Both the position numbers and the translations under genes were made by a program. DNA of 64,000 nt, taken from contig JAACJM010000035.1 of NCBI GenBank assembly GCA_013368315.1, forward strand, positions 310,001 through 374,000, in the 5' to 3' direction. The notes under the pieces were generated by a model. That model did not search any database. It worked only from the letters and a program-made list of their open reading frames with translations, and was not told the DNA's origin. How positions within the stretch are numbered: position 1 is the first letter of the stretch; every line of letters begins with the position of its first letter. The stretch comes from Tetrapyrgos nigripes (Eukaryota; Basidiomycota; Agaricomycetes; Agaricales; Campanellaceae). Below, piece by piece: positions 1 through 10,095 of the stretch.

Positions 1-756
1 AATGGACATTAAATCAGCATACCTTGACAGTAAAACTGATCCCAATGAAAATATATTCCTGAAACCACCTCCCAGCATCAAAATGACAGGTGTTAAACCT
101 GGTCAAGTACTTCATCTCCAATTAGCTCTTTATGGACTCAAACAAGCCAGATGCTGTTGGTATCTACAATTCTGCAAAATCATGAAGGAAATTGGACTCA
201 TCCACTCTAACTTCAATCATGCTGTCTTTTACTGACTTAATCCATTCATCATTCTATTCATTCACATCAATGACATGACATTGGTTACTGATACTATGGC
301 AGATATGGAGAAGTTGAAGAAGAAGATTAAAGAGAAAGTAGAAGTTACAGATGCAGGAGAGTTACATTGGATGTTAGGAATTGAGATACGCAGGAACAGG
401 CAGGAATGTACACTCCAGATGTCACAACAATCCTACATCTACTCCATCATCACACATTATGGATTCACTGACACCAAACCTGTCTCTATACCATTTGATT
501 CACATACTTGTTTATTGACATTGCAAAGTCCAATTACCATTGAAAAAATTGCCCAGATGTGTGACAAACCATATCGAGAAGCTTTAGGTGCTCTACAATA
601 TCTACATCATGCCACACACCCAGATCTCGCTTATCCAGTTTCACAACTCACCTGATTCACTCATAATCCAGGCATCGCACACTGGAATGCTTATCTCAAA
701 TTGACAAAGGATCATTGGTTGACTTATGGAAAGAAGCAGATGGACATTATTGGTTA
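1..756 (+). pseudogene. Copia2-A reverse transcriptase fragment (truncated by window edge)
   Basis: Remnant of a Ty1/copia pol gene read in one frame from base 2. It shows the RT segment DIKSAYLDS, LALYGLKQA, the polymerase box written here as HINDMTLVTD (normally YVDD), and the downstream DAGELHWMLGIEI and YREALGALQYL blocks. Two in-frame TGA codons (233-235 and 653-655) interrupt it without loss of frame; at each a C-to-T or G-to-A change would explain the stop. The frame continues through THNPGIAHWNA to the codons for IIGY at 746-756, where the R1 element begins. Removing R1 joins base 756 in frame to 10096, whose codons give the pol C-terminus KHFASSMGLAKV and a stop just before an LTR. 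The RNase H domain is missing, so it was deleted before or during R1 insertion. Not functional. Confidence 0.85.
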
Positions 757-1089
757 CTGGGGAAAGGTGCCACTGCTTCGCATGGCAAGTTACGAGGCCC
801 TCCTCAACAAAATCATACCAAAATTTCACTCTCACACCCAGCACTAACCAATATTCATTGGCCAAAAGTTAGTTTGGAAAGGTCAAGTTTTCGAGGGACC
901 AGGAAACTCATTTGGAAACTCAAGGTTTTCGTGCTTCAGAAATTTATCAGAAGCGGATCAGAGCCAATCGGATCGCTTGCCGAGGCTTCGGAAATTTAAA
1001 GTTTTCGAATCCGTTTTCGAGCACCAGAGATTTGATGTTTCCTACTTTACTTCTGGCCACGGAATATTGGTTACTGCTAGGTGTGTCTT

Positions 1090-2485
1090 TAGGGCTCCAA
1101 CCGAATACTATTAAATACTGTTATAATTGGTTAATAACAGGTTAAAATAATAACAAGTTATACCTGAGCCCAGTAACAGGTATTAACTGTTATAACCTGT
1201 TAGTAACTGGTAGCCACATGCCGGCAATTTCTGAAGAATGATATCACATCGATGACGGTCCATCAATTGCTGTGTGAGGTTGAGTCAGACCTGAACATCA
1301 GATTCCTGCACAAAATCTTTTCCCTGACAGCCATACCACCACCTTTCCTCTTTTGCGCTAGCTTTGGGCGGAGCATGTATGAATCAATGAGCACTGTATA
1401 ATGTTGCGAAACCATCTGTGAGGTTGAGCCAGACCCGGACATCAGAGTGCTGCACAAAATATTTTCCCCGACAACCATATCACCGCCTTCCCTCTTTTGC
1501 GCTAGTGGGCACCAATGACAAGCTCACTTAAATTCTTGACCATTGATGTGGACCATCCTAGAATCTTTGAAGCTGCACACAGGACTATGGAAGTCATTAC
1601 TCATAAGAAGTACTTAGACACTGGTAAACTTATCATTTTTTACTTGTTTCTTATGCATATTATGCACTTACAGTGATATATTACCCTGGTGAGTATCAGG
1701 CAATGCTTTCCAGATGTCTATGCATTGAACAACAATTTTTTTCAGTATACCATCTGATATTCCACCTGAATTGGTTTGGAAAGCGTCATTCAGATGAATA
1801 TCAGCAGGCGAAGGCCCTTTTTGAGCATGTCTACAAGTCCTATTCTCAGGCTGTGCCTGTGGGCTCGAACGGCATCTCTCCGAGAAAGCCAAAGAAGACA
1901 TCCAGCAATGACAAACTCTTTGAGTCTCTGTGGAACGAAATGCCATCTGATTCAGAAGATGAGAGCTTGTCTGATATACAGGGTAACTCTAGCCAAACAT
2001 CAGATGAATTAGAGCAATATTTTTCTGGAGAGGGAGGGTAAGGCAAAATGAAAAAGCCCTTGCAATGGTGGAAGGTATTCTAGGTTTTTATGTCTGTGTT
2101 GAATCCTATTCATGTTTTCCCATAGACCCACTGCAAGACCACTGAAGATCAACGTGGATTTCCAATCATATCACGCATAGCCCACAACTTTTTGGCCATT
2201 CCAGGAACAAGTGTATCTGTTGAACGGCTATTCTCAAAATTGCGTCACCTTTGCTCTGATGTGCGCTCATCTATGAAAGCCGAGACCACTACTCAAGCGA
2301 TGTACGTAAAGGTCTGATTGAAGGAGGGACTCTTTGAATTTCACTCCCATAAGCTTATTTCACACAAAATCCGGTCGTTGGAAAAATCTGTTAGTAACTA
2401 GTTACAACATGTTATAACATAGTATACCTGTTACTTATTAGTTACCTCGAGAATTGTAACAAGTAATTAACAGGTTGGAGCCCTA
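1090..2485 (+). mobile_element. hAT-family DNA transposon (degenerate)
   Basis: A 1396-bp element bounded by perfect 13-bp terminal inverted repeats, TAGGGCTCCAACC at 1090-1102 and GGTTGGAGCCCTA at 2473-2485. It is flanked by a perfect 8-bp target duplication TGTGTCTT (1082-1089 and 2486-2493), the hallmark size for hAT. Subterminal zones are rich in variants of GTTATAACAGG/CCTGTTATAAC in both orientations, as expected for transposase binding sites. The interior encodes the C-terminal part of a hAT transposase. Too short for an autonomous hAT, so an internally deleted copy. It sits inside R1-a. Confidence 0.92.
1510..2317 (+). pseudogene. hAT transposase C-terminal remnant
   Basis: The open stretch at 1673-2041 and the stretch at about 2155-2317 together resemble the C-terminal third of a hAT transposase. 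The second stretch reads IAHNFLAIPGTSVSVERLFS, the conserved dimerisation motif (Dimer_Tnp_hAT), followed by RSSMKAETTTQAMYVK and a stop. The first stretch has the acidic serine-rich linker that normally precedes the dimerisation region. An upstream region at 1510-1620 (WTIDVDHPRIFEAA-like) may belong to the same protein in another frame. The catalytic N-terminal RNase H-like core is absent, so this copy cannot encode an active enzyme. Introns cannot be excluded between the two stretches. Confidence 0.7.
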
Positions 2486-2716
2486 TGTGTCTTGTATTGA
2501 ATACATTGCAGCTACTTGCAACGTAGTATGAGCGAAATAAGTTAGAATTCGAACCTGTGGAAAAGACTTTGAGGTTGCTACAGGTCGCTAAGAGTACGAC
2601 ATAAATTAAACATAAATTAATGACAATGGAGAGGCAAGAATTATGAAGGTGTCGAGGCTGAAGCCAAGGAAGTGGAGGAAGTAGGGCAGCGAGTGCTGGC
2701 AAATCTCGGATAATAA

Positions 2717-3086
2717 TGTTAAGCAGGCATGGTATGGCTTGTACACTACTAAACGCAGTGGCAACTACGCAACTTACCTGTGGATAAAGTGTAGCTTGTA
2801 AGGCTAGTTAGAGGCTTGTTAGAGCGATGTGGGTTAAGTATTAAACTTGTTATTTGGAGGACTTTCTACTAGTCCTTATATACCTTTAAGGAGGTACAAA
2901 TACATGTAAACTAATACTAGAGTAACAATAAGATTCTATTGTACTGGATAGAACAATGCTGGTTTCGTACACTATTGTCGTACTACACTTTATTGTCTAT
3001 ATAATCTTTATTGTTCTATATATAACTACTACTATTGTTCTACATAGAATACGTTGATGGCTGCAACTGAATGCGCCAATTCAACA
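2717..3086 (-). repeat. Copia1 3' LTR
   Basis: 370 bp, nearly identical to 9449-9818. The differences are one T/C near 2735 and two adjacent changes near 2832. A polypurine tract adjoins it at 3087-3095. Confidence 0.93.
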
Positions 3087-3095
3087 CTCCCCCTT
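3087..3095 (-). other. Copia1 polypurine tract
   Basis: AAGGGGGAG on the minus strand, immediately before the 3' LTR, where plus-strand DNA synthesis would be primed. Confidence 0.75.
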
Positions 3096-3192
3096 GCTAA
3101 GCAGCACGGTAGTGCGCGTAAGCATAGGTAGGTGCTATAAGCAGCCATGGAAGGAAGGGATCCAGTGCCTCGACGTTTTCGATGCAATTTCT

Positions 3193-5664
3193 TCAATTAT
3201 AAAACTGAAGTCCTAATTGTTTCCTGAACTTCTCAAACTTTACTCGATCTAAAGCTTTAGTGAGTAGATCTGCAGGGTTATTGCTTCCTTCAATGAAGAA
3301 TAACTTGACTGTCTCGTCGATGACTTTTTCTCGAACAAAATGATATCGAATATCAATGTGTTTGGTTCGCTTATCCGTGACAGGGTTTGACGCAATAAAA
3401 ATTGATCCTTGATTGTCACCGTAAATTGGAATAGCGTGGAGAGGATATTCGATTTCACTGAGAAGAGTCTTGAACCAGCAGACTTGTCGACTGCAGTCAC
3501 TAAGTGCCATGTATTCAGCTTCAGTCGAAGATAGAGCAACTGTCTTTTGTTGTCTAGACATCCAGCTAAATGGTGCTTGGGCTAATTGTAGAAAGAAGCC
3601 AGTTTGAGATTTGCGAGTTCCAGGATCTGATCCCCAATCGGAGTCTGTATAGGCTGATAAGCCTTCTCCCCCTCGACTGTTGTACACAAGAGCATATTTT
3701 CTAGTGCCAACAAGATAACGGCAAATGTCTTTCACCTTATTGTAGTGTTCTTGTGAGGGGTTTGCAGCAAATTGCACAAGTTTTGTGACAGCAAAGGAAA
3801 TATCAGGACGTGTTCCTAACATTAAGTAGAGTAAGGATCCGATTATCTCCTGATAACTTTGACGAAGAGTATAATTGACAGGAGTGTCATTTGGGAGAGG
3901 AAGGTGATAATTGCCAGGTAATGGGGTAGCAGAAGCTTTCGCGTTTTGCATTCCATAAGTCTCTAGGATTTTATCCAGATAAGCACACTGGTCTAAAGAG
4001 ATCTTGCTGCCTTTCCTGGTAATTCTCATCCTAAGGAATTCTTTGGCATCGCCTAGATCCCTACATTCCCATCTCTTCATAAAGTTTCCTTTGAGTCGTA
4101 AGACTAAGGTTTTATTAGCTCCACAGAATAGAGCGTCATCCACATAGACTACGGCAATGACGATAGAATTTTCAATAAGATTATTGTTTGCGTCATAGCG
4201 TTTGTGAATGAAGATTCCGGCATCGGAAATGATTCGTTTAAAACCAAGTTCCACCATGGACTTATCAAGACTTTTCCACCACGCAAGTCCTGCTTGTTTG
4301 AGTCCATAAAGAGCACAAAGAAGCCGGACGACTTTATGCTCTTGTCCTTTTACTTTAAAGGCTTCCGGTTGTTCCATATAGATTTCTTCATCGAGTAAGC
4401 CATATAAATAGGCTGATCGGACATCGACACCGGACACGTGCCAACCCTTAAGTGCAGCTAAAGCGAAGATTAAGCGCACAGTCTCGAATTGAACAACAGG
4501 TGAATATATTTGATCAAAGTCTATGCCTTCGACCTGTGAAAAACCTTTTGTAACGAGTCTTGCCTTTTTACGACCATCAGTTTTGATGTCGAAGACCCAT
4601 CGGTTTTTGATAACTTTCCTATCTTTAGGTCTTTCGACCAATTCATAGGTGTCGCGCTTGCGAAGAGCCTCTAGTTCTTCGCGGCAAGCGACTTTCCATT
4701 CCTCTTGCTCAGCTATAGGTAAGCGAGCAATATCTTTGAATGTCCATTCGCGAATATTACGAACATTCGGTTGATTCCCATCATTCTTCGAAGTAACTTT
4801 CTGAATAAGCAAGTGGGAATCGATTTCTCCAGGAGCAATTGCCTGCATAAGCAAGAAATTTATAGATACTCCCCCTTCACGGCATGGTTCTGCCATTTCT
4901 TCTGATTCAGGGCGTGCAGAGTCATCACTCTCGGCTTGCTGCTCCCCCTGGGGTGCGCTTCCGGATGCAGAACTAGGTCCGGGAACCTGTTGCTCTGCAG
5001 CTTGCTGACGTCGGTTTTCTCTCCGAGCGTCTCTCTCTGCTTTAGCTTTTGCTTCCGCTCTTTTATCAGCTGCGATTTGAGGTTCAAGATCGCGTTCAAC
5101 TTCTACAGGGTGTTTATCCCCGTATCGTTTAGGTACAGTACCAGTACGCTCGCTTCGACGCGTTGGTTCTGTTGGTGGCCATCTTTGTCTAGGAGCTCTG
5201 GGCTTTCGAGGTGCCTGAGGAGGTGGTGTCTCCACTGGCGGCGGTGTTACCATTCTTCTAGGCTCAGAGTCACTATCCGGGGACGAAGGCGGTGGATCCT
5301 GTTCAGGTTCATCGTCACGAAGTTGATCAGGTCTCCTTGTTGAAGGGATGCGAGGAGGACGATGATTAAAATCTTCATCATCATCGTCAGGGATTGTTTG
5401 TGGTAGAGGAGTGTCATCGTTCTGCGACGACTCGATAGGAAGTTGTTTTGAATTACGAGTTTGAGTTTTACATTGAGGAAAGAAGTCTTCCTCAAACACA
5501 GCTTGCGGGGATGTACATGTAAATTCCGCATTGTTTGTGCACATGAAAAGATTTCCACGTTCTCCTGGTGCTACACCAAGATACGTCATGAGTTCTGACT
5601 TGGAAGCTAGTTTGTTCTTTCGAGTTTCCTCGGGTTTAAAGACATAAGCTCCACAGCCAAAAAC
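3193..5664 (-). CDS. Copia1 reverse transcriptase-RNase H part of polyprotein
   Basis: Same frame as the Gag-protease-integrase part, separated from it only by the TGA at 5665-5667; the first internal ATG is at 5589. A Pro/Glu/Arg-rich linker (about 250 residues from that ATG) precedes RVT_2. The RT core includes KNRWVFDIKTDGRKKARLVT, SGVDVRSAYLYG, LYGLKQAGLAW and the catalytic YVDDALFCG near residue 482. RNase H has TDSDWGSDP near 647, STEAEYMAL, and GDNQGSIFIASNP. It ends AKALDRVKFEKFRKQLGL-like and stops just before the polypurine tract. Catalytic residues are intact, so a read-through or repaired copy would look functional. Confidence 0.9.
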   Translation of the reverse strand, partial: VFGCGAYVFKPEETRKNKLASKSELMTYLGVAPGERGNLFMCTNNAEFTCTSPQAVFEEDFFPQCKTQTRNSKQLPIESSQNDDTPLPQTIPDDDDEDFNHRPPRIPSTRRPDQLRDDEPEQDPPPSSPDSDSEPRRMVTPPPVETPPPQAPRKPRAPRQRWPPTEPTRRSERTGTVPKRYGDKHPVEVERDLEPQIAADKRAEAKAKAERDARRENRRQQAAEQQVPGPSSASGSAPQGEQQAESDDSARPESEEMAEPCREGGVSINFLLMQAIAPGEIDSHLLIQKVTSKNDGNQPNVRNIREWTFKDIARLPIAEQEEWKVACREELEALRKRDTYELVERPKDRKVIKNRWVFDIKTDGRKKARLVTKGFSQVEGIDFDQIYSPVVQFETVRLIFALAALKGWHVSGVDVRSAYLYGLLDEEIYMEQPEAFKVKGQEHKVVRLLCALYGLKQAGLAWWKSLDKSMVELGFKRIISDAGIFIHKRYDANNNLIENSIVIAVVYVDDALFCGANKTLVLRLKGNFMKRWECRDLGDAKEFLRMRITRKGSKISLDQCAYLDKILETYGMQNAKASATPLPGNYHLPLPNDTPVNYTLRQSYQEIIGSLLYLMLGTRPDISFAVTKLVQFAANPSQEHYNKVKDICRYLVGTRKYALVYNSRGGEGLSAYTDSDWGSDPGTRKSQTGFFLQLAQAPFSWMSRQQKTVALSSTEAEYMALSDCSRQVCWFKTLLSEIEYPLHAIPIYGDNQGSIFIASNPVTDKRTKHIDIRYHFVREKVIDETVKLFFIEGSNNPADLLTKALDRVKFEKFRKQLGLQFYN

Positions 5665-8600
5665 TCACAGATGATCGATTCGCGGTTTTTCCTTTTCAAG
5701 CATTTCGAATGGAGTTATCCATTTGTGTCGTCGTAAAGGAGTACGTCGATAGACATACAATCCATGACGGACAGCATATTCCCACCAAGATTCAGGTAGA
5801 CATGCTAACTTCATCATTGCCAATGACTTATCCATTAGGGTGCGTATAAAGCGCTCCGCTCGACCATTCTGCTGATGAATGTATGGTGCACTGTTAAGGA
5901 TTTTAACACCTTTTTCGAGTAACATTTCTCGGTAGGTGCCTTTGATGAATTCACCACCCATATCTGACATCCACTGTTCGACTTTCGTCTTATATTGAGT
6001 TTCTACCATCGCAAGGAACTGGCGAGTGGCAGTTAGTGGTTGTTTTTTGTCTTTAAGAAAACGTATCCAAGCATCTGAAGTGTAATCATCAAAGAAGACG
6101 ATTATATACTTGTACTTGTGGTAGGATATCGTGGGGTATTCATGTAAATCCGTATGGATAATTTGGAAAGGACGAGTAGCACATTGTTCGTTTGGAGGGT
6201 AAGCCTGTCTGGGAGTTTTGCCTTCAAGACAGCCTTTGCACAAAGGAAGCTCCTTTGGAATAATGAATTCAGGAGTGCCAAGGGTGTGTTGTCGGACATG
6301 TTTTAGAACATCACGAGAGGGATGTCCTATACGACGATGTAAAATCTCGTAGTTGATAAGATAAATCAAAAGATTGGCTTTAGAAGCGACAATTTTCGAT
6401 TTGTGTGGAAGATAGTATAGCGTTTCTTCCGGTATACGCTTTGAGAAAGTCAAGAATGTTGTATTTCTCGATATGGTGATATGATCGGAGTTACCGCGCA
6501 TAAACATGTTGTCATTTAAGAATTGACCGACAGATAAGAGTTGTTGATTTAGATCGGGAATGTAATAGACCGGATATAATTTCATAACTCTTTTACGTTG
6601 AGAGATCAGGACTGTTCCAGATGCACGAATCTTCATGAATCCATTGGCAGTTTTTACTGGAATTGGTTTTATGTAACTCAATTCAACAAAGTCATTGATG
6701 TCAAACGTAAAATGCGCTGATGCTCCAGAATCAAGTAACCATCCATCACTGAAGTGGATTTTGACAGTATCAGATCTCTTTTTCTTACACTTCTGGCATA
6801 GTGAGAACAGAGTGCCACAGGCACATAAATATTTATTGTTGCCGCCAGGGCTAGTGTACAGATCATTATAAATAAAAGGGGTTGTTAAACCCAGAGGAGC
6901 GGTATGTAATAAATATATACATGAAGAACCTGCTTCCAAATTACGAGCTGCTGGAAAAAGCGCATCAGTACTTTTATTCATAAGATCTGAATTGAGATCT
7001 GACCTGAGATAACCGTTGTCCATGCCGGAGACTTCAGAGTCTAAGGACCAGCCATAATTATTTGCGGCATTGACGGTAACCATGACGGGGGTAGAAGGTC
7101 GTGGACTTGGAATTCCGTACGATGAGGTGTCCTCTACGGGTGACGTAGGAAGACTCATCCTGCCGATCGATGGCGGAGTCGACATGTACTTGAGGTCGCT
7201 TGTTTCGGATAGACTCGGTGACATGCTCCGAAGTTCTGGCATTGAACTCGGAGTTGGAGCCCTGGAGGGTAGTTCCATCCCTCCTAGTCCGATTGTTGCG
7301 TCTTGCTGCCAATCGATTAGCTCGTCGTACCTTCCATCCTCGTTTTGGAGATGAGGAGTCAGCCATTCCCATCCTGTCGAAGTCGTACCAGGTGTTGGGC
7401 TTGCAACACGGCTGGATGGCAAGGATTGAGTGGTCATGCCATTGGGAGGTGCAGGCTGTGAGCCACTTGGCATCTCACTGCGGACTGCAGCAATGCGTTG
7501 GACAAGAGAAAGAGTGCCACAGATTCCTGTTGGGGCAACGGTGTTCAGTGCTGTTCTGAGTGGTTCCCCATACATGTGTAGAGAATCCTCGGGATTCTGG
7601 AACCTCTCCCCAAGGTGCATTGCGCATTCCATCATCTCGGCAGCAGGATCCTGGGCAAGACGGTCGATAAGTGGAACAGGGGTCCGGATGTCCTGAGAAC
7701 CCTTTACACCTGACTCCGTCATTGTGGAGCCAAACACACTTCCGAGTTCCGAAGTGTTCACCAGAGTGTCCTCGTTCCAACTGGCATCTTCTCCTTGAGC
7801 GCATGCCATATCGGCATCTGAACCGGTCTGTGTTTCGGGATATTCACCGTTCCAACCATTCCAGTTGCCAGCATCACCCCAACCATCAGAAGATGATTGA
7901 AGGTTGTTCCAATAGATGCGTTCCGTGAGAGTGCGTTTAGGACGAGGAGCAGGAGTAAGTGAAGTGAAGGAGGAAAGATTGGGATGAGACATGACAACAT
8001 CTTCAAGAGTAGCAACAGTCTCACCAGATGGTCTAGCACCAATATCGCGTGCAAGGTTGATAGCTCTTTTGGTACCTGTGAAGAAGGCGTCAAAAGGCTT
8101 TTCCGTTTCCATAAAGAATGGCTTACGGATATCAACTGCAGCGGGCGTGTCGACGACGGTGACTGTGTGCATCATGGGAGACATATCACCATGAGCGAGA
8201 TGTGCTTGGCCTTGTCTCTTGGCCTGTTCAGACTTTCCAGCTCGACCTCCTCGCCGGAAATGAGCTTTTCCTTTGCCCTTTCCCTTGCCCTTTCCCTTGT
8301 TATTTCCATTAGAGCCGCTGGCTCCGTTAGCGCCGCTGCTGCTGCCACTAGGGCGCTGCTGCTGCTGCTGTTGGAAACTAGGGTTACCGTCCTTTCGCTT
8401 GACAGCTGAAAGACAGTTGGCATGGGCTTTCCCTGAAGGCCCTTTGAAAGCTCCTTGGCGAGATTCCCAAATATTGACAATCTCGCTTTGCAGCTCATCG
8501 AGACTTTGTCCATCAATCTGTTTGATAGAACATTGAGTATACTGGTTGATGAGATACTCGTATCTGGGAGGAAGTTTGGAGATGATGAACATAACAATGA

Positions 8601-9132
8601 GGAAGTTGGCGACTTTTGTAATGGAAGTGGCTGAGGAGTTATCAGCAGGAACACCGGCGGCACTAACCCTATCGAAGTGCATGCGGATAAGCTCGACCGC
8701 AGCACTAGGATTGGCGTCGTTAGGAATGATGATGGAGGTAGCACGTTTGAAATCCGTGTAGATTGCGGAAACACCAGGTTTCCCGTAGGTCTTCTTGAGA
8801 AAGACCCAGATTGCCTTGGCAGTAGTCATTCCGAGCGTCTTCTGACGGACGGGAGGAGAGAGACGAAGCTTGATAGACCCAATGGCCTTATCGTTCTTCT
8901 CATCCCAGTCGGCCTGTTTCTTTTGAGCCGCCGTGATAGCCTCAGTTTGAGCCGCCATGTCTTCTTCAGATAGAGGGGAGACGGTACTCACTTCGGCATC
9001 ATCGGGGCGATCAGAGCTAAGGACAGAACTAAGTCCAGTAGCCTGCAACCAGGCGAGAAGGATGTCAGCCCAGATGTTGAAATCAACACCGGCGAAGACA
9101 GGGACAGTAGTCATCAGGACGTTGGAGGACAT
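5665..9132 (-). CDS. Copia1 Gag-protease-integrase part of polyprotein
   Basis: 1155 codons. The N-terminal 200 residues are a copia Gag (FNIWADILLAWLQATGL and a UBN2-like region around YGKPGVSAIYTDFKRA). A Gly/Lys-rich basic stretch follows near residues 270-310; a classical CCHC knuckle is not obvious. The aspartic protease motif LLDSGASAHF lies near residue 800. The integrase zinc site (HRRIGH and CKGC) is at about 930-970, and the catalytic D, D and E are in IIHTDL, SDMGGEF and QNGRAER near 992, 1054 and 1091. The frame ends at TGA 5665-5667, directly after PRIDHL. The next codons (VFGCGAYVF) continue the same frame into the RT part, so this TGA is an internal nonsense codon, probably a CGA-to-TGA change, rather than a natural end. 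Confidence 0.9.
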   Translation of the reverse strand: MSSNVLMTTVPVFAGVDFNIWADILLAWLQATGLSSVLSSDRPDDAEVSTVSPLSEEDMAAQTEAITAAQKKQADWDEKNDKAIGSIKLRLSPPVRQKTLGMTTAKAIWVFLKKTYGKPGVSAIYTDFKRATSIIIPNDANPSAAVELIRMHFDRVSAAGVPADNSSATSITKVANFLIVMFIISKLPPRYEYLINQYTQCSIKQIDGQSLDELQSEIVNIWESRQGAFKGPSGKAHANCLSAVKRKDGNPSFQQQQQQRPSGSSSGANGASGSNGNNKGKGKGKGKGKAHFRRGGRAGKSEQAKRQGQAHLAHGDMSPMMHTVTVVDTPAAVDIRKPFFMETEKPFDAFFTGTKRAINLARDIGARPSGETVATLEDVVMSHPNLSSFTSLTPAPRPKRTLTERIYWNNLQSSSDGWGDAGNWNGWNGEYPETQTGSDADMACAQGEDASWNEDTLVNTSELGSVFGSTMTESGVKGSQDIRTPVPLIDRLAQDPAAEMMECAMHLGERFQNPEDSLHMYGEPLRTALNTVAPTGICGTLSLVQRIAAVRSEMPSGSQPAPPNGMTTQSLPSSRVASPTPGTTSTGWEWLTPHLQNEDGRYDELIDWQQDATIGLGGMELPSRAPTPSSMPELRSMSPSLSETSDLKYMSTPPSIGRMSLPTSPVEDTSSYGIPSPRPSTPVMVTVNAANNYGWSLDSEVSGMDNGYLRSDLNSDLMNKSTDALFPAARNLEAGSSCIYLLHTAPLGLTTPFIYNDLYTSPGGNNKYLCACGTLFSLCQKCKKKRSDTVKIHFSDGWLLDSGASAHFTFDINDFVELSYIKPIPVKTANGFMKIRASGTVLISQRKRVMKLYPVYYIPDLNQQLLSVGQFLNDNMFMRGNSDHITISRNTTFLTFSKRIPEETLYYLPHKSKIVASKANLLIYLINYEILHRRIGHPSRDVLKHVRQHTLGTPEFIIPKELPLCKGCLEGKTPRQAYPPNEQCATRPFQIIHTDLHEYPTISYHKYKYIIVFFDDYTSDAWIRFLKDKKQPLTATRQFLAMVETQYKTKVEQWMSDMGGEFIKGTYREMLLEKGVKILNSAPYIHQQNGRAERFIRTLMDKSLAMMKLACLPESWWEYAVRHGLYVYRRTPLRRHKWITPFEMLEKEKPRIDHL

Positions 9133-9436
9133 CTTTGATAATATCTGGGGAAGTCAACTGTCAGCATTTATCCATATGCAGAATAAGAAGGCAGCATTAA
9201 ATGCACCATGTGAAAGTGAAGAGAGGCAGCGATGAACGCGCCATGACAGTGACTACTCCCCTAGATTGTCAACAACTGCAGCTGGACATAAGTCCTGTGC
9301 TGTTGGACATATCGTCAAGCCATGAAAGGCGACGCAGGCTGCCACAAGGGCGCCACAGGCAGCCATGAAGGCGCCATCCAGGTAGTATGCGAAGTCTATG
9401 GTTTGCAGCCATTGAAGGCGCTCCCAAGGGCCTTCG

Positions 9437-9448
9437 GGGCCCATAACC
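9437..9448 (-). other. Copia1 primer-binding site
   Basis: On the minus strand the bases directly after the 5' LTR read GGTTATGGGCCC. The same 12 bases follow the copia2 5' LTR at 30480-30491 and 62631-62642. The match is to the anticodon-stem region of eukaryotic initiator tRNA-Met (GGGCnCATAACC), the internal-fragment priming known for Drosophila copia. The tRNA assignment is from memory of the tRNA, not checked against this genome. Confidence 0.65.
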
Positions 9449-9818
9449 TGTTAAGCAGGCATGGTACGGCTTGTACACTACTAAACGCAGTGGCAACTAC
9501 GCAACTTACCTGTGGATAAAGTGTAGCTTGTAAGGCTAGTTAGAGGCTTGTTAGAGCGATTGGGGTTAAGTATTAAACTTGTTATTTGGAGGACTTTCTA
9601 CTAGTCCTTATATACCTTTAAGGAGGTACAAATACATGTAAACTAATACTAGAGTAACAATAAGATTCTATTGTACTGGATAGAACAATGCTGGTTTCGT
9701 ACACTATTGTCGTACTACACTTTATTGTCTATATAATCTTTATTGTTCTATATATAACTACTACTATTGTTCTACATAGAATACGTTGATGGCTGCAACT
9801 GAATGCGCCAATTCAACA
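9449..9818 (-). repeat. Copia1 5' LTR
   Basis: 370 bp. In the element's orientation it starts TGTTGAATTG and ends CTTAACA. It contains AT-rich blocks (TATATAACTAC and similar) that could hold the promoter. Next to it on the internal side is the primer-binding site. Confidence 0.93.
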
Positions 9819-10095
9819 AATAATTAGTATGGCCATACTTCCAGAGAGAAAGCGAGATGAGTTGACACACTGGTATGATGTCAACAGTCGTTGGACCCAG
9901 TCCAGACTGAGTCTGGACATTTCGGGTTGTCAGGAAAGTAGAGACCGGCGTAGGGTGATGACTGGTGATGACTGGTGACGACACGCAGTGGTCGTACAGG
10001 CAATTGAGTGGCAATGAAAAGGGGTGGGAGTTTGAGGTCGTGGTAAAATTTTCGAGCTCGACATAAGTTAACTCGGCCTTTAAGAGGCCTCATAA

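Larger units (their letters stand above)
2717..9818 (-). mobile_element. Copia1: full-length Ty1/copia LTR retrotransposon
   Basis: A 7102-bp element with 370-bp LTRs (2717-3086 and 9449-9818) and a perfect 5-bp target duplication AATAA (2712-2716 and 9819-9823). The two LTRs differ at about three positions by eye, so insertion is recent. Coding is on the minus strand, in the copia order gag, protease, integrase, reverse transcriptase, RNase H. Primer-binding and polypurine sites abut the LTRs. The polyprotein frame is open except for one TGA at 5665-5667. It inserted into R1-a, which explains the R1 sequence on both sides. Confidence 0.95.
757..10095 (-). mobile_element. R1-a: Helentron-like element, split by hAT and copia1 insertions
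   Basis: A minus-strand copy of the R1 repeat family (other copies at 27495, 48067 and 61276). Its hairpin end is at 757-800 (begins CTGGGGAAAG, then TGCCACTGCTTCGCATGGCA) and its other end is at 10086-10095 (GGCCTCATAA). The interior of the plus-strand copies is recognisable in inverted orientation at 9824-10095 and weakly at 2486-2716. Two later elements lie inside it: hAT (1090-2485) and copia1 (2717-9818). Without them about 840 bp remain, against 650 bp in the clean copies, so extra sequence at 806-1089 is unexplained. No target-site duplication is seen; the flanking copia2 pol frame closes when R1 is removed. Confidence 0.6.

Noticed and set aside
8172..8774. 200-codon minus-strand ORF and several plus-strand ORFs within copia1 gag
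   Set aside because: Other-frame shadows of the 1155-codon Gag-protease-integrase frame.
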